A stretch of 64,000 nt of DNA, from positions 4,960,001 to 5,024,000 of the forward strand of contig OW285190.1 in assembly GCA_935421135.1 (NCBI GenBank). The letters are read 5' to 3'. Every line of letters begins with the position of its first letter. Position 1 is the first letter of the stretch. Source of the stretch: Bugulina stolonifera (Eukaryota; Bryozoa; Gymnolaemata; Cheilostomatida; Bugulidae). Of this stretch, positions 10,908 through 21,386 are shown piece after piece. Under the pieces are notes generated by a model, which saw only the letters and a program-made list of their open reading frames with translations, was not told the DNA's origin and searched no databases. The translations under genes were made by a program, and so were the position numbers.

Positions 10908-11554
10908 ATTTTAATATGTATTTTAATATGAATTTACTCATTTGAGTTAACATTGGGACTAATTCTATTTTAGTAGTGATATAATACTCCTTTGGTATGA
11001 CCAGGGCCTAGAAACTTTGTAAGCTTATATATTAAACTGTTTTGATTCTCAACATGAAAGCATGTGTGTAGAGATCTGCTCTGTCTATACTACAATTAGT
11101 GTGACCATAGCTTAGAAACTTTATAAGTGGTGAGATTTATTTTCAATATGAGTAGTTATATCACTAGTAGTGTAATAAGTATCAAAACAAGTTTATTACC
11201 ACTTGTACTGACTATACTAGTACATCCTAGCTATTTTAATATGTATTTTAATATGAATTCACTCATTTGAGTTAACATTGGGACTAATTCTATTTTAGTA
11301 GTGATATAATTCTCCTTTGGTATGTCCAGGGCTTAGAAACTTTGTAAGCTTATATATTAAACTGTTTTCATTCTCAACATAAAAGCATGTGTGTAGAGAT
11401 CTGCTCTGTCTATACTACAATTAGTGTGACCATAGCTTAGAAACTTTATAAGTAGTGAGATTTATTTTCAATATGAGTAGTTATACCACTAGTAGGGTAA
11501 TAAGTATCAAAACAGTTTATTACCACTTGTACTGGCTATACTAGTACATCCTAG
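10908..11554. repeat. Two tandem copies of a 324-bp repeat
   Basis: The unit beginning tattttaatatgtatttta at 10908 recurs at 11232 with only scattered substitutions. Both copies contain the caagctta-type and agagatctgctctgtctata landmarks in the same order. It lies in the 5' intron region of the passenger gene. A shorter pair of about 92 bp units (..aaaaagattaactg..) follows at about 11611-11770. Confidence 0.85.
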
Positions 11555-12267
11555 CAAAGAAGTATATTATCAAGTTTAGCCTATACTCTACATCCAAGAC
11601 TATACTGTACTAAAGTGGTCTATCACAATACTTGGGGTGGACTTGCTGCTAAAAAGATTAACTGGATCATTCTAATGAATAGGTCTGCACTAAAGTGATT
11701 TATTACACTACTTGGGATGAACTTGATGCTAAAAAGATTAACTGATTAATTCTAATAAATAGATCTGCAATAACACAAGAGTAATTTATCTCTCTGTTTG
11801 GGAGGAGCTTACCATCAGAAAGACTTAATTGGTTAAAAAAACACATAAAAAGTAAGGGGTGGTATTTTTGGTTTTTTTTCTGTCTTGTACTGATTATTCA
11901 CTTCAAAATTAATTCTTGCTAATACATGTTCTGTTTATCTAGTCTTGTTTCTATTCCCCAGTGACTATGGTGAGTTGGTGGTTTTATCCACATGGTTAAG
12001 GCTTTAGTATATATTATTACTTGTTATTTTACTTGCCTATTCCATTCATTCTAAAAGTAGTTGTTATCAGTATTCTTATTTTCTTGCTCAATAACTATAG
12101 GGATTAGTATTTTTGTATACTTGACTTGTACACTACCACTATGCTCATGTTTCCTATATATCTTTATTCATTCTTATTTTCTTTGTTTAGTAACTATGTT
12201 GCATTAGTAGTTCCGTTTACTTGACTTATGCTTTGGTATATGTTTATTACTCTACATATACTTACAG

Positions 12268-14111
12268 GCTTCTACATCTAAGCAACCAAGAAAAAAATAT
12301 ATAAAAAAAATAAAAACAACAAAAAAGGCACCAAATATATGATAACATACGACTCAGAGGACAAAAGAATTTCGAGAAAAAGAATCCCATCTCCAGAAAT
12401 GGTTAGTCTATTATCTTATTTGTTCACACATGCACTACAACCTCCATCCACTATGGTGTTGGGTTTCTACACCTCATCACATTATTTCTAAGATGTCAAA
12501 GGAGATTACTGACATTTCTTCAGAAGTACATGTTAGTAACACATGGTATGATAATGTACTTTTTTATACTATAAGCCTCTTACCATGTCTAGAATGTCAA
12601 AAGAGACTACTTCCTTTTTAAAACCAGATGTTAATTAGCCATAGTATGATTTTCTCTAATTCTATAAGTCTCTTACCATGTCTAAGATGTTAAAGATTAG
12701 TTATATTTTTATTATAAGTATTGCACTTTCTTTCTTATGTATTATTTCTATCAATAAGTCACTTTTTTTCTTATGTAAAAAAATAAAACATAAATTACAA
12801 CTGGTTTTCTCATGTTAATGGTATATTTCTCTTTATGTGAGAAAATAGACAGACTTTAGTAGACTTGCTTAGTACTTAGAGTGCTAGTTTTTTCATCAAA
12901 TTCCTCAAAAACCATATATTACAAATGACTATGTTAATGTAGTTTGTTAATTAGTCTCTGCACATTATATTTACATTATAGAATGAAAAAGAAACAGAAC
13001 TAGGTGAAGAAGAAATTGCATTATTTGAGGAATGTGGGGGAGTAGATGGGATAGAGATAGGTAAGAATGATCTGCTATCTATTTGTCTATTTAGAATCTT
13101 TTTGATTTACAAGTAAGTCATATGTCCTCTCTCACTTATTCTTGTTTTTTTTTTTCTTTTTTAGGACTCAGAACAAAGCCGATAAGTAAGGGGGGTCTAA
13201 GATTCTATGTCTTTGTTAGTGAGGAGGCAAAAAGAAGACTGGAGATGTCACTAGCAAAGCCATTTGAATCGGACGACCCCTGCTTTTTATGTAATAAGAA
13301 TGTTGGACACCGACGAGGTGTCCATATTCAACAACATTTTTTGCTCAGAATCTGTTTTTGCTATCACATAACAGTAGATGATGAGGGGATGAATAGGCAC
13401 TACAACTTTCCATCTAATCATCATATTGATGGAAAGCCCTGTCACCGCCACATCTCATTCAACACTCGCTTTCTAACTGATATCTACTCATTAAAAAAGA
13501 CCATATCCTTTTTGCAAAGGGTCACTGGTCACTCTCCACCTTCCAAAATACTCATCCCCGCATACACTCCAACAACTCTTGGTGGGGTAGTATACCCTCC
13601 CTTCTTTAAGGGGATGTCTACTACTCTATTCTCTTTAAAGTCTGGGGTGTGCTCTTCACAATTTCCTCTCCCTTCTCACCATCATTTTAATTCAGATACT
13701 TCTTCCATCAGTAACTCTCTTACTAATGGAGACATTACCACCTCTACTTCTTCTCCTACAACTACTACTATTGCTACTATCATTACTACTACTCCTTCTA
13801 CTGCTTCTTTTCCTCCACTCTTTTCTTCACATTCACCCTCTCATTCTCCTGAAAGATCTGATGATACAGTTACCACTGTTTCGATACCTACTTCTACTCC
13901 CACCTCTTCACCTGCTCCACTCTTTTTCTTAGATTCACCCTCTTTTTCTCTTGAAAGATCTAATAATACAATTACTAGTCTTTCAATACCTACTTTTATT
14001 ACTACTTCTACTACCACTACTACTACTACTTCTACTACTACCACTTCTTCCTTTTCTTTAGCTTCACAGTCTCTTTCTTTTGAAAGAGAGCTACTTGTTG
14101 CATATAAATAG
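12268..14111 (+). CDS. Passenger gene of the TTAA element: zinc-binding domain, Ser/Thr-rich tail
   Basis: Three coding exons join in frame: 12268-12400 (donor gaaatg|gttagt), 12982-13060 (acceptor ttatag, donor gagatag|gtaaga) and 13165-14111 (acceptor tttttag, TAG stop). The split glycine codon at the last junction is restored. From the ATG at 12338 the protein is about 360 residues. It has a basic start (KRISRKRIPSP), an acidic patch (EEEIALFEEC), then a zinc-domain signature from Cys 13281-13283: C-x2-C-x10-H-I-x-Q-H-F-x4-C-x-C-x12-H. A long low-complexity Ser/Thr/Pro tail has three related ..SFSLERS-type repeats. The upstream basic frame from 12268 is one A out of register in an A-run, so the true start may be further 5'. 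The domain spacing matches the Gag-like ORF of LTR family A. It is not a recognisable transposase, and its function is unknown. Confidence 0.6.
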
Positions 14112-14866
14112 TGACAATTAATATATTTAAGAGTTGTCCACTCTTGTGCACTTAAGAGAATGTAACTCCTCACTAAAATTGATTGGCTGACTGTAGACAG
14201 GACAGGTATATATAGGAGAGGAGTACCTACACAGTAGAGTAGTCTCAGTAGAGAGATAGATAGACAGATACCTAGAGTAGACTGTGAAAATGAGGCATGG
14301 AGAGACAGCAGTATAGACTGTCGACATACCTGTAGATAAGTCACACAGTGACAAGAGTGGACGACTACATAGACGTTACACATACATATTATACAAATGT
14401 ATAAGCTAGTAGAAAACACGAAAATAGAAGAAAAACTACAAAATAGAAAACCAAATAAAAACCAATAAAACACTAAAACAAAAACACTAAAAACTAAACT
14501 AAACTACAATAGTGTGGAGCGTGTGGAGTGTAGGTGGATCGTAGGCTACCCAGTAACTCATATCAATGCGTACTAAGGAGTAAGGATATATGCGGAACAA
14601 CTATCTCGTTGTAGACCTTGAAATAGAGTCGACACCGCTACATCCTAGACAACCGAACCATAACCTACGCCACACAGCTTACTACATTGGAGATCAAGGT
14701 GCTGACAAAAGGACCTACAGACAGCGTACTACTACTACATACTACGTACAGCTGGTGAGTCCTAAGTACTTTGGCTCCAATTAAATGTTATAACTGACAA
14801 TACCAAAACCCCCAATTTTAGTTGTGTTTAAACTATTATATAATGATATTTTACATGTGTACACAT

Positions 14867-15110
14867 TTATTCATTCTATTGCTAGTATTGTAAAAAGTGT
14901 ATTTAATGTATTACATAATGCTGACTTAACACATGCACTCAATCTTTTATTTATTCTATTGCTACTATTGTGAAAAGTTTATCTAATGTACTACATAAAG
15001 CTGGCTTAAGACATGCACTCAACCTTTCATCTATTCTATTGTCACCATTGTGAAAAGTTTATTTAATGTATTATATATGCTGACTTAACCCATGCACATG
15101 TTTCTTTATT
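14867..15110. repeat. Three tandem copies of an 83-bp repeat
   Basis: The landmark tctattgct.gtattgt.aaaag followed by tttaatgta and catgcac recurs three times at about 83-bp steps, downstream of the passenger gene. The surrounding stretch 14112-15290 shows no further supportable coding sequence. Confidence 0.75.
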
Positions 15111-15289
15111 GTCAATACAATGTATATCATAGAACCAACCCTTCTTCCCATCAGTATATTTATAGCCAATACTTTACACGTTTCTTTATTAATGATGCGA
15201 TGCACATCATAAACCAAGCCTTCTGTAGTACTTCTCCTTATCGCTAATGAGAGCTATAGCGAAGTGCAGCGGAATTCGCTCGTTTAGAT

Positions 15290-15636
15290 CACAAGCTTTT
15301 CGAGTGAGGGCGCAGGAGAAGCGGCGGGCCGCGGCCTAGTCGCTTGGCCCGGTGGATACGGGGCACTGGCGTCGCCTCCACGTGTACGGTCAGCGCCGCA
15401 CGCAACGTAGGCGGACGTGGCTTGACCGCCTCAAACGATCGGTCGTTCGGGTGAGTGGGGGTTGCGGGGGAGGATAGGCGGCGGTGGAGGAGGGGTGGCG
15501 GTGATGACGGTGATGGCGGCGGTGATGGCGGCGGCGGTGGTGGTGGTGGTGGTGGTGGCGGTGGTGAGGGTGGTGGTGGCGGCGGTGGTGTGGACGGGAC
15601 TAGGGCGGTGGCGGGGGAGGAGGGAGGAGTGGGGGT
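15290..15636. repeat. GC-rich patch and GGT/GGC simple repeat
   Basis: A CpG-rich patch (15298-15440) stands out against the AT-rich surroundings. It is followed by a run of ggtggtggt/ggcggc and gggg-a tracts up to the right terminus. The G-tracts on the plus strand could form quadruplexes. Glycine- and proline-rich ORFs here are composition artefacts. Confidence 0.75.
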
Positions 15637-15879
15637 GGGGGAGGGGAGGAGGGTGGGAAGGAGGGAGGGAAGGGGTCGTGGCCGGGTTTGGGGTCAAGTG
15701 TGCAAATGTTTTTTTGACCAATCAGAAGGGGGGATTTTGGGGTGACCTTGGCAAGGTTGTGTGCAAAATTTTTGTGCTCTTCTGTGATTGGTTGAAATCG
15801 GAAATACCGGCTTGTGATTGGTTGAAAACAGGGGTCAATGAGTGCGTGTCTGTATAGAAGTGCACTGACTATACTACTC
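15637..15879 (-). repeat. Right terminal inverted repeat of the TTAA element
   Basis: Inverse of 9993-10239, ending ctgactatactactc directly before TTAA. It carries the same three CCAAT cores as attgg. Confidence 0.85.
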
Positions 15880-15883
15880 TTAA

Positions 15884-16753
15884 TGTTTAGATACACCAAA
15901 TATTGTTTTAATTCAAATTTGCTTGTCTTTAAATAGTGTTGTGACATGGTTATCAGGTTTCCAAATCATGCCAGAATTAATGTGTCATTATGAAACAAAT
16001 GTAGTGAAAATTTGCCTGTTGTGCATGGGAGAAGAGAGGCTGCTGTTGTACACCGACTATAATAATTAGTTATCTCCCACGATGGTAAGGTGCCCAAAAT
16101 ACTCCGAGGCTAATAATCATACAATGGTTTCTTCTATGGTGTAATGGAGCTTCATTCAAAGACAGTGAAACCAACAAGATGAGTTCCCTTGTATATTATG
16201 GGTCACAGTTTAAAACCTGCAGCTTGGAGCTAGTTGGGAATCTGTTGATCCAAATTTATGACGTACAACAACATACAAATCGAATAAGCATTTAACTTAA
16301 GAGAAAACTGAGTATTACTATCTAAAGCATGAAATTCCCAAACTCAATCTTTGGACAGCAATAACTGGCAAAGTTTTATGCTTTTTTTAACCACGCAGCC
16401 AAGGTGTCATATGCATGTAGATTTTTGATATTGTTTTGGTTTTTATTTAATCTGAATGAGTTTGATGGCCTTTGTTAGCTAAAATGTATGCTACTTTGTT
16501 TTCGCTGGCAATGATTGCCAGATGTTACATGTATTTCAAAGTTGAATTCAGCAATAACTGGACTAAATTTAGAGAGCATTAACTAACAAATATATTTTGT
16601 ATTCTATGACTATGACTAAAATAATGAAACACTAAACCATAACCTAAGCATTTGCACATGATATACAAATACATGTAGTAGTCTCAGAGTATTAGGCCAA
16701 TTAGCAAGAAAAATAATAGTACAAATAAATATTAACTTGCCTTCTAGACAGAG
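15884..16753. other. Gene-free stretch
   Basis: AT-rich sequence right of the TTAA element. A possible donor (acgATG|GTAAGG) at about 16083 could mark a leader exon for the ORF at 16754, whose ATG is preceded by an acceptor-like ttctagacag. Nothing else is supportable. Confidence 0.3.
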
Positions 16754-17152
16754 ATGTCTCCAAGAAGTAGAAAAAAAATGTCATTAGAGAATTTATTTAA
16801 AAAACTCTATGTTTTCAGATATGCAAAATGGCAGATTAGCAGTAAGCTGGCCGACGTAAAACAGACAAAGCTTCGTTACCTCAAAGAGTATAAAGAAGAT
16901 GTGAAAAAAAGGAATGATCAAGCAGTTGTTGGAGTAGGAATAGGTGCTGGACTTGGGGTTGCTGCAGCTGCTGCTGCTGTTGCTTTTGGTGTTGCTACTG
17001 GAGGAACAGGGATTGTACTGGGTGAAGTAGCGGTAGGTCTGTACACAGCAGCTGGAGCCGGTGGAGGAATAGTAGCCACAGCAACAGGAATTGGTTTGAG
17101 TGTGCTTAACTACATACGGTATGATAAGAAGATCAGACATAAGAACAAATAG
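16754..17152 (+). CDS. Small glycine/alanine-rich membrane-type protein, unknown function
   Basis: A 132-codon frame. Residues 1-56 are basic and helical, with many Lys/Arg. Residues about 57-120 are a long hydrophobic run rich in Gly and Ala with a short break near 88-92, and the tail is basic (YDKKIRHKNK). The GxxxG-like spacing resembles glycine-zipper membrane hairpins such as those in apolipoprotein-L-like proteins; this is a resemblance, not an identification. The ATG follows a possible acceptor (ctagacag at about 16741-16750), so it may be the last exon of a spliced gene. No frameshifts or repeats are seen, and the opposite frame is a shadow. Confidence 0.5.
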   Translation: MSPRSRKKMSLENLFKKLYVFRYAKWQISSKLADVKQTKLRYLKEYKEDVKKRNDQAVVGVGIGAGLGVAAAAAAVAFGVATGGTGIVLGEVAVGLYTAAGAGGGIVATATGIGLSVLNYIRYDKKIRHKNK

Positions 17153-18941
17153 CGTGTGACAGAAGGTATCAAAATTTGAATTTAAAACAGTCTTAACTTC
17201 TTTGACTGATAGTACATTACTAGCAAATAACTGCTGCCATACACATTATATTCAGTGTTCCAATACTGCAAACAATCAAAGCACATGAATATACACTAAT
17301 TCCTCTATTATTTTTATTGTATTAATTAGTATAATTGATAGCTTACTGTCTGAGATAAAACCAATGACAAGTACCACTTTTTTGTTACTTGTAAACTAAG
17401 AACAAAGCAAAAATCTTTCTGGTTACCTCCAATATTTTTTAATTCGAGTCGGTACAAAATGTTGGGTAGGAGTTGTAGTCTGGACAATCAATCAATTCAC
17501 ATTTATGTTAAAAAAACAACTGATTGACCAACCAATGCACAATCTTAATTTATTTACTTTGAGCTTGAGATTTTATCTGCTATCTTGGCATTAAATGACA
17601 TTAAATTATGTACTAAAATATATCAGCTATTCAATGATAAATTTTACCATTCTCACCTGTCGCTGATATTTTTTATATGTAACTAACCTCATCATCAAAG
17701 CAAACACAAGAAATACCATCAATAAATTGTAGCTTTTCCATGTGCCTTACAATATGAAAAGTAATAGGGCCAATCTGTGGTGCCAAACACAGTTCTTTGC
17801 TTCTTCAAGACTAACCTAATACCAGCATAGTATTAATGAGCCCATTGACCAATGAGATTAATAATTTATTCTCAGAAGATGTTTTTTCTACCAAAATCAT
17901 TGAACTGCAAAAACCACTCTGGAAACATCAAACTGACCAACGTAGTCATACGATATTATCATGGCATTCTTTATTCGACATTTTAACTAATACTGTAATT
18001 CATTTGTACAATGTAGATTGCATACACCTGATGTCTGGCGTTTACCTGATTTACTATGTGGAGTTCCAATTACACTACACTGACAGTCGGAAATACCACT
18101 CACTGTACGATACATGCCAAGTACCAAGACACCATCTTCCTAATTCTAACTGACAATAATAATAGCTGTGCGCATATCCTTGATTCTATTATTTTATGAA
18201 TGTTATGATCTACAATGTACATTTATGTTATGCATCTGCTTCTGCTTGACTTACGTACATACTAATATTATGCTGTTAGCATGCACAGTTCTACTAAGAC
18301 CCCAAGGCCTATTATGCTTGTTGCTTCACTAATTTTTACATTATCCAGGACAATTACATTGCACAGAATTGCTTTCGCTATAACTTATAATAAAGGTTTG
18401 GAACCCTCAATCACAGCTCTCTTATTCTTCCTCTATATTAGGATAGGCAACAGGTATATTTAGAGCAGATCACAATCTTATGTCGTCTAGTTTGTACATG
18501 TAGCCTCTCCCAGCTATTTATGGCATTCCAGGGTTAATCCATGGATTTAGCAATATATTTGTTGGGCTAAAGTTCATACTTGAAAGAAAAGGAAACCAAA
18601 GAAATCTTGTTTTCTCATTATCAAAAGCTGTAAGCCAAGCACTGTTGCTTGAAGTTGGTCAGTTGTCATTATTATACTCTCAAAAGTTGCCACAGAATTT
18701 TGGCTGCAAGGTTGGATATGGCCCTGTGTTTGAAGATACACATATAACAATTGGAAATTTGTAAAGAAAGTTGTCAAATATAGCCAAAATGACATTCCAC
18801 ATGAATGTTACACTCATGTGAGTGAAAATAAGACAACCTAGCAAATTGGATAATACTAGTTCTGATCCAGTGGCCATTGATGATCAATAGCGAGTATGTT
18901 TACAAAGGTAGAAATATTTGATTAGTGTTGATAACTGCTAT
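17153..18941. other. Gene-free stretch
   Basis: About 1.8 kb of AT-rich sequence. Frames at 17836-18153 and 18281-18463 have no recognisable features or consistent splice signals and are not called. Confidence 0.4.
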
Positions 18942-18946
18942 ATTAT

Positions 18947-19611
18947 TGTAATGGTACGCCAAGTCGTATCTTACATCTGACACTCATTCTTGTGTGCACA
19001 TAATTGTATATATCTGCTTGTACTTTACTCCTATATTATTGTATATAGTTACATGATTATATCTAAGTCTTTTAATGCCTTTTATACCCATGTACAGAGG
19101 CCCGACCTCTCAGAATCCATTGATATTCATTTTGTACATGAATTGGACCATCATAAGCAACTTTTGTAGAACCCGACCTATTTTGGGTCGGCCGTCGGGC
19201 TTCCGGCGGCCATCTTGTTGCGCAACTTCCGGACGACCTCACGTCGTCTTTTCCCGACACTACGTTGGCCGGAAGTCCTTATACTATATAAAGGGCATTG
19301 TTTCACTGTTCATTGTCTCAGTCTTCACTTGGCTTTCAATAAAGACACATCTATACTTGATACAGAGACTTTCACTTCCTTTTGTCAGGTCATTCGCTTA
19401 GCGAACCGCCTACTAGGTCGGATCACTCTCTTTCAAAGTATAGTCTGAAGGTCAGACTTGGGATCAGATGGTTCGTCTCTGGTAGTTATTGGGCTACTGA
19501 GACCGCTCGATCTTTCATGTAATGCGAAGTCCTATTACCACTCATAGACACTTCATTTCTGGGCCGATAGTCATCCAAGGACGACCGCACCAAATCACAG
19601 AAACCATTACA
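18947..19611 (+). repeat. 5' LTR (family A)
   Basis: U3 has paired ETS-type cores (cttccgg and ccggaagt) around acgtcgtc, with caagatgg-like and gccatcttg words. TATA (actatataaag) is at about 19283, the poly(A) signal aataaa at 19338-19343, and U5 ends ..accattaca. Confidence 0.9.
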
Positions 19612-19612
19612 T

Positions 19613-19630
19613 TGGTGGCAGCAGTGGGAT
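19613..19630 (+). promoter_or_regulatory. Primer-binding site, tRNA-Leu type
   Basis: tggtggcagcagtgggat lies 1 nt after the LTR. It is complementary to the 3' end of metazoan leucine tRNAs of the ..CCCACxGCTGCCACCA type, with one mismatch to the version I recall. The minus-strand copy at 61497-61514 matches fully. Confidence 0.75.
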
Positions 19631-19946
19631 ACTAAGGTCGTACTCTTACGATACGAAGCGAAGGAAGGTGACCTCGGCCTCGGGAAACCCGACCGACCTC
19701 ATTCTTCAATACTTCAATGGCGATTAAGGACTCGGACCCGGGAACCTTGGTTACGAGAAGGTGACAAACGCTAAAGTGCACCCATAATTCTCGTGGTTCC
19801 GCTGGATGTAGCCCGACCTACGCCGGATCTTCAATCAAAGACCGACCTCGGATCCAGAATAGATTGACGGTACTCAGTACGTCGACTAGGCCGACCCGGC
19901 CTAACAAACCAAAACAGTTTAACTTACTACCCGACACCCTACCGAC

Positions 19947-21386
19947 ACGGACCGAATAAGGAAACTGCTTCAGCAGGTGATGTACCACGCGGAGCAGGAC
20001 CCCGACACACTCAGCTACAACAGACAAGAGGACGTAGAACTCTTCATAGAGGACTTCACCGCTATGGCAGAGCGTTGCAACTGGAATGACAGAGCACGCC
20101 TCATACGGCTTAGAGCCGCCCTACACGGGCCCGCACAAGAATGCGGACGACCCCGGTCAGTCGAAGAGATATTTTCCCGACTGAGGGAACAGTATGGACT
20201 ATCTGCCAGAGCAGCCCGCTGGAAGCTGTCCACCCTGGAACAGCCAGCCCACACGTCACTCAGAGAATATGCAGCTCTCATCTGTAGACTGATGACGACA
20301 GCCTTTGAAGGAACACCCCCTGCATCTTTGGACGAATGGACCATTGAGAAGTTCAGCCTCACGGTCCACGACCACGGCCTATGATGGTACTATACATGGT
20401 TACAGCCCGATGATATGGAGGAAGCAATAGAAACTGGAACAGCTTTCCTACATAACCAAGATTGCAGGACCAGTCCTCCGAAACAGCAAGTAGAGCTTCC
20501 CGCTGACCTCCTACGGAAAGCCCTACATACCCTCCTACAGAAATGTCAAGAAACGAATGATGGACCGACGGTCACACCGGAACCCGTCCCAGTAGATGAC
20601 CCCATTCCTACTGCAGCGGACACAGACGACAAACCAGGAGAAGGTGGACCACACCATGATGGTCATCCACAGAGGCCGACGGACACATCAGAACCCGTCC
20701 CAGTAGATGAACCCATTCCTACTGAAGCCAAACCAGGAGAAGGTGGACCACACCATAATGGTCGTCCACAGAGGCCAACGGACACATCAGAACCCGTCCC
20801 AGTAGATGAACCCATTCCTACTGAGGCCAAACCCAAGGAAAGTGGACCAAACCACACTGGTCGTCCACAGAGGCCGACGGACACATCAGAACTCGTCCTA
20901 GTGGAAGAACCTCCACCCACTAAGCCTAAAGATAAGAGTAGCCGCTCCAAACGGAAAACCCCACGTGTAACTAGCCAACCACACGTCAGGCCGACGGTGT
21001 CACTCACACCCGTCACAGTGGATGAACCTATACCCATGAGGCCGAAACCAGGCAAGAAACGACTCCACCCAAAGCCGGACACAACAAAAGTGATCACAGA
21101 TCACCCCCAAGGCTGAAAGGACGACTCACAAGTCCCACTAAGTCGGACCAGACCTCACAAGGCAACCCTGACCCGTCCTCAACTCAGAAGGACCAACAGG
21201 ATCTGGCCACGTCCAGACCCGACACTAGTCAGCAGCTGATTCCCCCCAAAACTCAGTATATCTCGACGGACGACTTATCGTGTGTAGAACTGCCAGACAC
21301 TACAGTCCAAGTCCGCGGCCTGAGGATCGACACGGGACAAACCGTGCTGGACCAAATAGAAGAGCTACCTCTGAACCTCTCAAAGA
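19947..21386 (+). pseudogene. Gag N-terminal region of family A copy 1 (broken)
   Basis: Same frame as the intact ORF at 59519-61180. It is a Gag-type helical domain (DVELFIEDFTAMAERCNW, LREQYGLSARAARWKL), followed by three tandem modules of about 37 residues around PVPVDEPIPTEAKPGEGG. The damage is as follows. The position of the other copy's ATG reads ACG (19947). A tryptophan codon is TGA at 20382-20384. One base is missing near 21105, giving TGA at 21114. A further 8-nt loss near 21410 brings the frame back into register with the downstream ORF. It would assemble capsid-like particles in an active copy; this one cannot be translated whole. Confidence 0.8.

Larger units (their letters stand above)
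9993..15879 (+). mobile_element. Large TTAA-flanked TIR element with passenger gene (5.9 kb)
   Basis: Inverted termini of about 245 bp lie at 9993-10239 and 15637-15879, each immediately flanked by TTAA (9989-9992 and 15880-15883). Identity between the termini is high, with a few scattered differences. TTAA target duplication is characteristic of the piggyBac and Kolobok superfamilies, but no transposase is visible, so this copy is non-autonomous or decayed. Inside, from left to right: a CpG-phased tandem array (10246-10735), a two-copy 324-bp repeat (10908-11554), a two-copy roughly 92-bp repeat (about 11611-11770), a spliced passenger gene (12268-14111), a three-copy 83-bp repeat (14867-15110), and a GC-rich to GGT-rich segment (15290-15636). 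Each terminus carries three CCAAT-type boxes. Confidence 0.8.

Noticed and set aside
13841..14473. 210-codon minus-strand ORF with Val/Glu repeats
   Set aside because: Shadow of the Ser/Thr-rich tail of the passenger gene, which has matching splice phases on the plus strand.
15455..15947. Glycine-rich and proline-rich ORFs
   Set aside because: Products of the GGT/GGC simple repeat and the TIR; open in several frames on both strands.
17836..18153. 105-codon plus-strand ORF
   Set aside because: AT-rich, no recognisable motif, no splice sites that fit a gene model.
19072..19448. Small ORFs repeated at every family A LTR (also 23538-23910, 53188-53492, 57190-57581, 61679-62070, 63673-63906)
   Set aside because: They lie wholly in the LTR across TATA and poly(A) signals and recur only because the LTR recurs; several copies differ by frame-changing indels.
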